The notes below the pieces were generated by a model. The model was not told where the DNA came from. It did not search any database and worked only from the letters and a program-made list of their open reading frames with translations. Below, one piece after another: positions 6,275 to 11,903 of a stretch of 11,903 nucleotides of DNA. Every line of letters starts with the position of its first letter. Position 1 is the first letter of the stretch. Source of the stretch: Candidatus Pacearchaeota archaeon (lineage in GTDB: Archaea; Nanobdellota; Nanobdellia; Pacearchaeales; GW2011-AR1). The stretch covers positions 1-11,903 of the forward strand of contig WJLK01000136.1 of assembly GCA_014728565.1 (NCBI GenBank), in the 5' to 3' direction. The position numbers were made by a program, and so were the translations under genes.

Positions 6275-6901
6275 ATGAAAAGAAGAATAATTGCTTTTGT
6301 AATTGTTGTTTTAGTGACTTTAATTTCCTTTATATTTGATAAAGATATATCTATTTTAATAGGTAAATCTAGAAATCTTTTTTTAGATTATATTTTTATA
6401 AGTTTAACCTTTGTAACAAGCGCACTAGTAATATTCTTTTTTCTTACAACTCTTTTTCTCTGGAATGAAAACAAGAGAAGATGGATAATTCCTCTGATTT
6501 TTTCTTTTCTGTTATCCTCAGGGATTATTTTTTTAATAAAAATAATATTTAAAAGACCAAGGCCTTTTCAGGAAGGAATTGTCTCTGTATTCTCAGTTGT
6601 TTTTTATTTTTTAGGAAATAGTTTTAATACATGGAATTTTTCCTTTCCATCTTTTCAGGCAGCAATAGTTTTTGCAGCTTTTCCAATATTAATGAAAGAG
6701 TTCAAAAAACTTAGGTATTTCTGGTTTGCTTTTGCATGTCTAGCTGCTTTTTCAAGAGTTTATTTTGGAGTTCACTATCTTTCAGATATCTTAGCAGGTG
6801 CAGTAATTGGTTATATAATTGGAATCTTAGCAGTCTTTATTGAGGAAAAATTCGAATTTGGAAAAAAAATATTGCATTTAAATTCCAGCAAGGTGAAATA
6901 A
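6275..6901 (+). CDS. PAP2-family lipid phosphatase with an altered second motif
   Basis: This is a 208-residue membrane protein with about six hydrophobic segments. PAP2-type enzymes dephosphorylate lipid phosphates or diphosphates such as polyprenyl diphosphate, recycling glycan carriers. Motif 1 (KX6RP) is intact as KIIFKRPRP (Lys89 to Pro97). Motif 3 (SRX5HX3D) is intact as SRVYFGVHYLSD (Ser160 to Asp171), including the nucleophile His167. Motif 2, normally PSGH, reads PSFQ (125-128): the Gly and the general-acid His are replaced by Phe and Gln. Activity may therefore be changed or lost. Short spacing to the TATA region suggests a leaderless start at ATG 6275. The gene shares a promoter region with the archaeosortase and overlaps the convergent gene at 6878 by 24 bases. 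Together with DUF368 it suggests carrier recycling for surface glycans. Confidence 0.85.
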   Translation: MKRRIIAFVIVVLVTLISFIFDKDISILIGKSRNLFLDYIFISLTFVTSALVIFFFLTTLFLWNENKRRWIIPLIFSFLLSSGIIFLIKIIFKRPRPFQEGIVSVFSVVFYFLGNSFNTWNFSFPSFQAAIVFAAFPILMKEFKKLRYFWFAFACLAAFSRVYFGVHYLSDILAGAVIGYIIGILAVFIEEKFEFGKKILHLNSSKVK

Positions 6902-7453
6902 AAATGCATCAGCCATCTTTGTCTGGTTTTGATAGCTTCCTATAATGAATACACAGTTTTCTTTTTGATAAATATTTTCTTCTTCATTAAGAGGCTCCTT
7001 TATAATTATGATATTATCTGTTGAGCAGTTCTTAACTGGAAGATTTTCACTGCAATTCTCAGATAAACAGGCATTTTGCATTCTCAATGCAACATCCTCC
7101 AAATTTCTAGCTATTTCAGATACTGGATTTCCACCATCTCCTACAAAATATAATGGATTATTCCTGTAATTTTCTATTGTCAAATAACCTGGAAATGAGA
7201 AGTTTTCAACTTCTCTTGCATTATAGGTTGTTATAAAATTTTTTCCCTTAATCTGAGATATCCAGAATCCAGATTCTCTAATAAAAACAACATCTCTGTA
7301 TTCTATTTTTTCATTATTTTTATCCTCAGTTCTTCCTGTTAGAGCAAATCCCAGAGTACTGAGAACCATCAAAAGTATAAGAACCAAACCAACTATTAGC
7401 TGGTTTTTTCTAGATTTTTTGTCTTTCTCAGATTTGCTAATTATTTTTTTCAT
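6878..7453 (-). CDS. Single-pass membrane protein of unrecognised family (paralogue B)
   Basis: The product is 191 residues. A basic cytoplasmic N-terminus (KSEKDKKSRKN) precedes one transmembrane helix (about 19-39) and an outer domain of about 150 residues. Cysteines are at 129, 134, 143 and 167; NCS, NFS and NQT sequons are present. The outer domain is related to paralogue A at 3945-4697: YNAREVENF, NNPLYFVGDGG, PVKNC followed by NIIIIK, and ENCVFIIG followed by QxxxA correspond in order, and Cys143 and Cys167 align with Cys190 and Cys216 of A. B has a much shorter cytoplasmic part. The start is ATG 7453, with TTATTTAAG centred 26 bases before it. It lies downstream of the S-layer gene on the same strand but behind a terminator-like tract. 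Function unknown; a glycan or lipid-carrier role is inferred from context only. Confidence 0.72.
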   Translation of the reverse strand: MKKIISKSEKDKKSRKNQLIVGLVLILLMVLSTLGFALTGRTEDKNNEKIEYRDVVFIRESGFWISQIKGKNFITTYNAREVENFSFPGYLTIENYRNNPLYFVGDGGNPVSEIARNLEDVALRMQNACLSENCSENLPVKNCSTDNIIIIKEPLNEEENIYQKENCVFIIGSYQNQTKMADAFLFHLAGI

Positions 7454-7474
7454 ATAATATTTGATAAAAAAGCA

Positions 7475-7483
7475 CTTAAATAA
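7475..7483 (-). promoter_or_regulatory. TATA box for paralogue B
   Basis: TTATTTAAG on the minus strand is centred 26 bases before ATG 7453, consistent with a leaderless transcript independent of the S-layer gene. Confidence 0.4.
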
Positions 7484-7507
7484 TTTTCTTTAATAAACAA
7501 ATACTTA

Positions 7508-7544
7508 AGAAAAATAAAAAAAAGAAAAAAATGAAATAAAAAAT
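7508..7544 (-). terminator. T-rich terminator of the S-layer gene
   Basis: Just after the S-layer stop codon (7549-7551) the minus strand carries repeated runs of five to eight T over nearly 40 bases, the form used by archaeal RNA polymerase. Expected behind a highly expressed gene. Confidence 0.65.
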
Positions 7545-7548
7545 AACC

Positions 7549-10182
7549 TTAGGCTGATACCTGAGGATATACGTTCTCACCTACATCAGTTGAAATGCCC
7601 TCTAGCACCTTGTTCTTAGCATTAACTGTATCAGCAGCTTCATATCCTGCAACAAGCATAGCTATTTTCTCAGAATTGTATGGAGACTCTACCACCTTTA
7701 TAATATACTGTCCAGGTCCTGCATTAGTTTTAGCAGTGAAATCTGCACCGCATAATGGAACAGTACTGTCCAGTATTTTAGCAGCAACTGTATTAATACA
7801 GCTTCCTCCGACAACTATAAGATTCTTTCCAGATACTGAGTTTACCTCATTATCTTTAAATACAGATACCTGTCCTCCTGTGCCTCCACTTCCTGGAGTT
7901 ATGCTTGCTCCAACTTCAGACATAAATACCTCAGCATGCATTTGATCTGAGGAATATGTCAGACTAGTTAAAGTCTGGTCATCATCTTTTGTGTTTTTCA
8001 ACACATAAGTACCAAAGTTGGTTACATAACCAGTATGGTCTGCATCATCAAAGCTGTCTGTATCATATGTTCCTGTGAAAACAGGTGTGGTAGCTTCACT
8101 ATGAGAAGTATCATCAATAGTAGGTAACAACACAGCATTTTTTACATCAGAAGTTGATTCTGATTGATCCTCTTCCTCTACAAACAATAGAGCAGGATCT
8201 TCTTCCTCAGTTACACCATCTGCTGTCTGAGATGCTTCAAGTGCAAATTTTACATCAACTGCATCACAATCACCATCATCTGCACCTGTTTCATTAGCAG
8301 TTACAACATAGTCAACAGCACCAACAAGGATTCCATCTTCAGCTTCATCAGCTGAAGCATTTGCATCAATTGTATAACTTGAACCACCTGTAACAGAAAG
8401 ACCTACTTGACAATCTCCTCCTGCAACATCATTAAATGTAACAGCTAAACTTCCTGTTGGTAATTCAACAGTTTTATTGCTTGAAGCAGTTGCATCATTA
8501 AATACAATAACTTCGTCAGTTAAAGCAACAAGATGGTCTTTATTGTCAATCAATCCTAGATAAGGATAGACAGCAATATTTGTGCTGTAGTCATCACTGT
8601 ATATTTTTACAGTATCAGAATCTACTGCTTCTACAGTGAAATCCTGACTATCTAGTGTAAAGGTGGTGGTTGTTCCAGCTGTTTCATTAATATCATTGTT
8701 GTTATCAACAAGATTATTGTAAGTGTCTCCAGTAATGATATTTTTAAAATGAACATCAGAACCTGAAGATTCACTTAATGAAACCTTGGTCATTTCCATT
8801 AAATACTGGTAATTACCACTATTAAGGATGAAGTATTCTTCATCATCAAGATCATTACCCTCTACAATATGGATTGTTTTTCCATCATCATCTGCTAATT
8901 CTCCCTGATATACAAAAGGAACTGATACTGCATCAAGACCAGGAACCTGAATTCCCATTCCTAGTTCTCTGTCTCCTTCCTTTTCAATAGTTAGTGTTTT
9001 TCTTGTTCCATCAGATACTCCTGTGTCTTCTTCTACTTCTAATACTGGACCGTTTTTTATATCAACAAAATCCAGAGAAATTGTTCCAAATACAGGATCA
9101 ACAAAAGATTCCTCTTCCAGAACATGATTCACATCATTATCAGAAGCAGAAACATTAATTTCTAATTTTGTCATTGCTGAAATTCCTCCACTAATACTTA
9201 CAGCTGTTCCCTCTATATCATCATTATCAGTACCAACCATAACAGCACTTCCATCCTCAAAAGTAAGTTTGTCTGAGCCTAGTTGTACAATAACATATCC
9301 TGCATTGTCTCCTGATCTAAAAACTGTCTTAACATAGACATCAACACCTGAAATCTTTTTTGTCTGTCCTTCTGTGAATGTTTTTGATTCACCATTGATA
9401 GAAACACTTGCCTGAGGGTCAGTGTCAGTGCTAATAGCAGCTAAAGATATCTCATAACTTGTTCCTCCAACCTCGGCAGTTACAGATTCTCCAACATTTA
9501 CAGTTGTTTCAGATGCACCACCAAGTAATACTAAAGTATCACCATCAGTGGCTGTTCCAACTGTATATGTTTTTCCAAATAATACAATTTCTTCTCCTTC
9601 AGAAGCTGTTGCATTAAATGCAACCTCTTCATTGAAGTTAGCAGTTAGAGTATATGCAGGAGTGCCTGTATCCTCACTTAATTGAAGAAGTATTGTAGGA
9701 TCATCCAAGTCATTGTCAGAGTCACTAAATACAACTCCACTACCACTGCTATCAGGAGCATCAGTTCCCATCACTATTGTCTGCTCATAGTCATACTCAG
9801 TTCCATCATCATCAGTAAATGTTCCATCAGCTAGAACTGTTGATAAATCTGTATCAGTGATAGTAGCAACATTCTCAGCAAGGTCGTCATTCAGATAAAG
9901 TAAATCTGTTCCACTTGCTAGAGTTTTTGCATCTCCACCACTTACACTTGCAGTGGTTTCTGTGCTTGATACTCTGTCACTTAAATCAGTGCTTATATCA
10001 ACAGCTGCAGCCCAGTCAGTTGCAGCAGTAGCTGAACTTGAACCAACAATAACTGCACCATCAGGACTTCCACTTACAACAAATGGAGCTGGATAACTAG
10101 CAGCAGCAGCAAATCCAATAGTGCTTGAGAACATAGCAGCACTTGCTAATGCAGATGCTATTTTTTTAATATTAATCTTCAT
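7549..10182 (-). CDS. S-layer protein, methanogen (MJ0822-like) type
   Basis: This 877-residue protein is the likely lattice-forming envelope protein. It has a signal peptide (KKIASALASAAMFSSTIGF, cleavage near residue 27) followed at once by YPAPFV and the strand AVIVGSSSATAATDWAAAVD, the N-terminal S-layer domain pattern of methanogen proteins. The C-terminal domain (about 783-872) has KNLIVVGGSCIN and YIIKVVESPYNSEKIAMLVA, the matching C-terminal S-layer signature. The middle is acidic, Thr/Ser/Asp-rich and beta-like. Potential N-glycosylation sites include NAT, NVS, NET (twice), NKT and NAS. There are only four cysteines, all in the C-terminal half. There is no C-terminal transmembrane helix or PGF-CTERM, so anchoring must come from the lattice or partner proteins. 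GAAAGGAGGT 8 bases before ATG 10182 and a long structured leader fit very high expression. Confidence 0.9.
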   Translation of the reverse strand: MKINIKKIASALASAAMFSSTIGFAAAASYPAPFVVSGSPDGAVIVGSSSATAATDWAAAVDISTDLSDRVSSTETTASVSGGDAKTLASGTDLLYLNDDLAENVATITDTDLSTVLADGTFTDDDGTEYDYEQTIVMGTDAPDSSGSGVVFSDSDNDLDDPTILLQLSEDTGTPAYTLTANFNEEVAFNATASEGEEIVLFGKTYTVGTATDGDTLVLLGGASETTVNVGESVTAEVGGTSYEISLAAISTDTDPQASVSINGESKTFTEGQTKKISGVDVYVKTVFRSGDNAGYVIVQLGSDKLTFEDGSAVMVGTDNDDIEGTAVSISGGISAMTKLEINVSASDNDVNHVLEEESFVDPVFGTISLDFVDIKNGPVLEVEEDTGVSDGTRKTLTIEKEGDRELGMGIQVPGLDAVSVPFVYQGELADDDGKTIHIVEGNDLDDEEYFILNSGNYQYLMEMTKVSLSESSGSDVHFKNIITGDTYNNLVDNNNDINETAGTTTTFTLDSQDFTVEAVDSDTVKIYSDDYSTNIAVYPYLGLIDNKDHLVALTDEVIVFNDATASSNKTVELPTGSLAVTFNDVAGGDCQVGLSVTGGSSYTIDANASADEAEDGILVGAVDYVVTANETGADDGDCDAVDVKFALEASQTADGVTEEEDPALLFVEEEDQSESTSDVKNAVLLPTIDDTSHSEATTPVFTGTYDTDSFDDADHTGYVTNFGTYVLKNTKDDDQTLTSLTYSSDQMHAEVFMSEVGASITPGSGGTGGQVSVFKDNEVNSVSGKNLIVVGGSCINTVAAKILDSTVPLCGADFTAKTNAGPGQYIIKVVESPYNSEKIAMLVAGYEAADTVNAKNKVLEGISTDVGENVYPQVSA

Positions 10183-10190
10183 CTTTTATA

Positions 10191-10200
10191 ACCTCCTTTC
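10191..10200 (-). promoter_or_regulatory. Strong Shine-Dalgarno site of the S-layer gene
   Basis: GAAAGGAGGT on the minus strand, 8 bases before ATG 10182; it confirms that start. Confidence 0.8.
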
Positions 10201-10202
10201 AC

Positions 10203-10320
10203 TGATTATAATCATGAATCCAAAACCTCTTTTTAGGTTTTAAGATCTAAGAATCTGTTTTTACTTTAAGAATACACTGTTTTAACTGGCCAGTTTCTGT
10301 TATTTAAATTTCTTTAAATA
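10203..10320 (-). promoter_or_regulatory. S-layer promoter and structured leader
   Basis: Upstream of the S-layer start lie three symmetric elements: the perfect palindrome TGATTATAATCA (10203-10214), the stem AAAACCT/AGGTTTT with a 6-base loop (10222-10241), and the perfect palindrome AACTGGCCAGTT (10284-10295). TATA-like sequences on the minus strand at 10301-10310 and 10313-10320 would give a leader of about 90-100 bases holding the first two elements. AACTGGCCAGTT would then sit near the start site as a possible operator. Symmetries are seen; roles are inferred. Confidence 0.45.
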
Positions 10321-10540
10321 ACAAATAATAAAATAAAATTCTGTTTAAAAAGTTTTCTAAAGGTTGGTTAAAAAAACATCTTTAAAAACCCTTATTTTTG
10401 ATATTCATTTATAAATCTTTTGGTGTAATTTAGTTATAGATACAAAATTTTTGAAAATAACTTTTAATTAAACTTTTTATAAAAATTTTATGGGGTATAT
10501 TTTTAATCATATATATTAAAATAAAACCAATAAAAGTATA
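10321..10540. other. AT-rich intergenic stretch without a recognised gene
   Basis: The gap between the S-layer and winged-helix genes spans 10183-10595. Apart from the S-layer leader at its left and the winged-helix promoter at its right, this middle part holds only AT-rich DNA. It includes a palindromic ATTTATAAAT near 10408-10417 that could be an unassigned TATA box. No open frame longer than a few codons with a ribosome-binding site, tRNA or stable RNA structure was seen. Confidence 0.5.
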
Positions 10541-10542
10541 AT

Positions 10543-10575
10543 ATATATCAAAGATATATGGAAAAATTTATATAC
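10543..10575 (+). promoter_or_regulatory. Promoter of the winged-helix gene with an adjacent palindrome
   Basis: TTTATATAC (10567-10575) is centred 25 bases before ATG 10596, as for a leaderless mRNA. Just upstream, ATATATC (10543-10549) and GATATAT (10553-10559) form a 7-bp inverted repeat around AAA. This is well placed as an operator, for example for self-regulation by the winged-helix protein. Confidence 0.45.
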
Positions 10576-10595
10576 TATTGTTATTTTAATAAAAA

Positions 10596-10949
10596 ATGGC
10601 AGAAAAACAAATAAAAACAAAAACAATCTCAATAACAGATAAATCAGGAACCTTCTCAACATTATTTCATAGAATTAAGGGTGCTAAAAAAGACACAGAT
10701 ATCATAAATTTAAGGCAAATTTTAAGTAATGAAAAAGCAAGACTTTTACATATCACAAAAACAAAAAAACCAGATTCCTTATACAAGTTAGCTAAGCTTC
10801 TAGGAAGAGATTTCAAAGCTGTTAGAAAAGATATAAGACTTTTAGAAAAATTTGGTTTTATAGAACTGATATCATCTCATAAAAATGGAAGAGAACGATT
10901 AAGACCTGTTGTAGATGCTGACCAGGTAGTGATAACCATCAATATTTAA
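10596..10949 (+). CDS. Winged-helix DNA-binding protein (HVO_A0114/COG4190-like)
   Basis: This 117-residue basic protein has its helix-turn-helix at about residues 60-90: SLYKLAKLLGRDFKAVRKDI followed by RLLEKFGFIEL. It then has a wing ending RLRPVVDADQVVITI. The order 'xLAxLLGxDxKxVxxDxxxLExxGxI ... RPVV' is characteristic of the COG4190 / HVO_A0114 group of putative DNA-binding proteins. Some relatives serve as antitoxins next to a DUF6516-type toxin; no such partner is adjacent here. The first 45 residues are lysine- and threonine-rich and do not match a known domain. A palindrome next to its own TATA box suggests self-regulation. It may also bind the S-layer promoter in the shared 413-base gap, which is inference. 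The next gene begins 38 bases downstream with a TATA box of its own. Confidence 0.75.
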   Translation: MAEKQIKTKTISITDKSGTFSTLFHRIKGAKKDTDIINLRQILSNEKARLLHITKTKKPDSLYKLAKLLGRDFKAVRKDIRLLEKFGFIELISSHKNGRERLRPVVDADQVVITINI

Positions 10950-10958
10950 ATCCAAATA

Positions 10959-10966
10959 TTTATAAA
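10959..10966 (+). promoter_or_regulatory. TATA box for the right-edge glycoprotein
   Basis: TTATAAAT, in the context CCAAATATTTATAAATT, is centred about 25 bases before ATG 10988, as for a leaderless transcript. Confidence 0.5.
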
Positions 10967-10987
10967 TTAAATATTGCTTTTATTTCA

Positions 10988-11903
10988 ATGAAAAAAAGAG
11001 TATTGATGGCCTTGTTTGTATTAATACTGATCCCAGGTATTTTTGCATTTCCAGTAAAAGTTACTATTAAAACACAACCAGGGTATCTTGGAGATATTAG
11101 AGCTTTAAATCATATTTCTGGAAAAAAAATACCTGGCTTAGAATTCACTAACCAGGCAGCAGATAGTAGCGGTTTAATTAAGGTTAATTTTAATACAACT
11201 CAGATATACATTAAATTATCAGTTATTGTAAGAACTCAGGGAGGAGCTTTGGAAAAAATGAAAGTTTTTAAGAACATTGAGTCTGGAAATTCAGTTTATA
11301 TTGATATGACTTATTCAGACCCTGAACCAGTTATAGAGCCTATTTCAGTTGTTCCTACTGCAACTGAAACTGAAGAAAATAAGACAGCAAATGAGACTTC
11401 TAACAAAACATCAAACAAAACATCAAACAATACAGAACAGGAGAATATTCCTGAAACAACTCAAAACCAACTTCAAGAACAAACAAATAATGATCAGCCT
11501 TCAAAAACACCTTCTCAGCAAGGTTTTAGTTTTAAATCCCTAATTTATCTAGGAGTTGTCATTTTTACATTTATTTTTCTTTTTATGGTTGTTCTTATCC
11601 TGAAAAAAAAGAACTCTTTAAAAAAACCTGCTAAAATAGTAAAAATGTCTGAGAAAATATCAACTAAAAAAACAGACATGGAGAGATTGTCTGAAGCAGA
11701 GGAGAAAATTAGAAAAGCACAGGAAGAAATAAATGAGATAAAGAACAGAAAGGGAAAAATAAAAGATGCTGAAAAAAAATTAGAGGCAGATAAATTAGAA
11801 CTTAAATTATTAAAAGAGGAAGCTGAAAAAAAAGCCTCTCAATATACTGCTAAGGAAACCTCTGCTAAGGAAACCTCTGCTAAGGAAACCTCTGCTAAGG
11901 AAA
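10988..11903 (+). CDS. Membrane-anchored glycoprotein with cytoplasmic coiled coil (3' end missing)
   Basis: The frame from ATG 10988 stays open for 305 codons to the window edge. A signal peptide (MKKRVLMALFVLILIPGIFA) is followed by a small beta-rich outer domain (about 21-110). A Thr/Asn/Gln-rich stalk (about 120-180) has five N-X-T sequons exactly four residues apart (Asn131, 135, 139, 143, 147). One transmembrane helix (about 184-205) follows. The lysine-rich cytoplasmic part has heptad-like Glu/Lys/Leu sequence (about 229-286), probably a coiled coil, and then the pentapeptide TSAKE repeated to the edge. This topology, glycosylated stalk outside and coiled coil inside, is seen in several DPANN surface proteins, but I do not recognise a named family. 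It could link the S-layer or a host contact to internal structures; that is speculation. Confidence 0.75.
   Translation, partial: MKKRVLMALFVLILIPGIFAFPVKVTIKTQPGYLGDIRALNHISGKKIPGLEFTNQAADSSGLIKVNFNTTQIYIKLSVIVRTQGGALEKMKVFKNIESGNSVYIDMTYSDPEPVIEPISVVPTATETEENKTANETSNKTSNKTSNNTEQENIPETTQNQLQEQTNNDQPSKTPSQQGFSFKSLIYLGVVIFTFIFLFMVVLILKKKNSLKKPAKIVKMSEKISTKKTDMERLSEAEEKIRKAQEEINEIKNRKGKIKDAEKKLEADKLELKLLKEEAEKKASQYTAKETSAKETSAKETSAKE
11849..11903 (+). repeat. 15-base in-frame tandem repeat at the window edge
   Basis: GCTAAGGAAACCTCT is repeated without change at 11849-11863, 11864-11878 and 11879-11893, with a 10-base partial copy to the end. It encodes AKETS in tandem and continues the charged cytoplasmic region of the right-edge gene. 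Exact copies point to recent expansion by slippage. Confidence 0.9.

Noticed and set aside
7595..7945. Plus-strand 116-residue open frame opposite the S-layer C-terminal domain
   Set aside because: The sense strand encodes the conserved C-terminal S-layer signature; no start signal supports the antisense frame.
10490..10519. Short plus-strand frame starting ATGGGGTAT in the large intergenic gap
   Set aside because: It has only nine codons, no ribosome-binding site, and AT-driven composition.
11349..11543. 64-residue frame within the right-edge glycoprotein gene
   Set aside because: It is an offset reading of the Thr/Asn/Lys-rich stalk; the frame from 10988 has a signal peptide, sequons and a membrane helix.

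Overview
The window looks like a piece of a DPANN archaeal genome, most likely of the Pacearchaeota/Woesearchaeota (Nanoarchaeota) type. The evidence is very AT-rich DNA, short intergenic gaps, TATA boxes about 25 bases ahead of leaderless start codons, a methanogen-style S-layer protein, a diphthamide-synthesis (Dph2-like) protein, an archaeosortase, and several membrane-anchored acidic surface proteins. The placement is inferred from gene content and style; there is no rRNA or other marker in the window.

Layout. At the left edge (1-935, minus strand) a short 5' fragment of an unknown gene follows a radical SAM gene that is interrupted by two in-frame stop codons. The fragment's near-perfect Shine-Dalgarno site lies in one arm of an inverted repeat. 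A divergent promoter then leads to a Dph2-like gene (1003-1608) that lacks the first of the three Dph2 domains. A four-helix membrane protein (1658-2041, minus) follows. Next comes a rightward surface block: a 562-residue acidic protein with Ig-like repeats and a C-terminal anchor (2181-3869), a single-pass protein of unknown family (3945-4697), and a DUF368 polyprenyl-phosphate transporter-like protein (4687-5541). After a small tandem repeat come a leftward archaeosortase (5653-6228) and, divergently, a PAP2 phosphatase (6275-6901). A second, shorter member of the unknown single-pass family (6878-7453, minus) overlaps the PAP2 gene tail to tail. The 877-residue S-layer protein (7549-10182, minus) has a long leader rich in palindromes. 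To its right are a winged-helix DNA-binding protein (10596-10949) and the start of a further membrane-anchored glycoprotein with a cytoplasmic coiled coil (10988 to the window end), which runs off inside a 15-base tandem repeat.

How it fits together. From about 1658 to the right end the theme is the cell envelope: an S-layer lattice protein, stalk-like surface proteins with N-glycosylation sequons, a membrane transpeptidase-like archaeosortase, and two enzymes expected to act on the lipid carrier of surface glycans (a PAP2-type phosphatase and a DUF368-type carrier flippase). The two paralogous single-pass proteins bracket the carrier/archaeosortase group and are the best candidates for an undescribed component of it.

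Expression signals are of two kinds. Most genes have a TATA box placed for leaderless transcripts. The S-layer gene, the four-helix protein and the left-edge fragment instead have strong Shine-Dalgarno sites 7-8 bases before the start codon. No rRNA, tRNA, CRISPR array or insertion sequence was seen.
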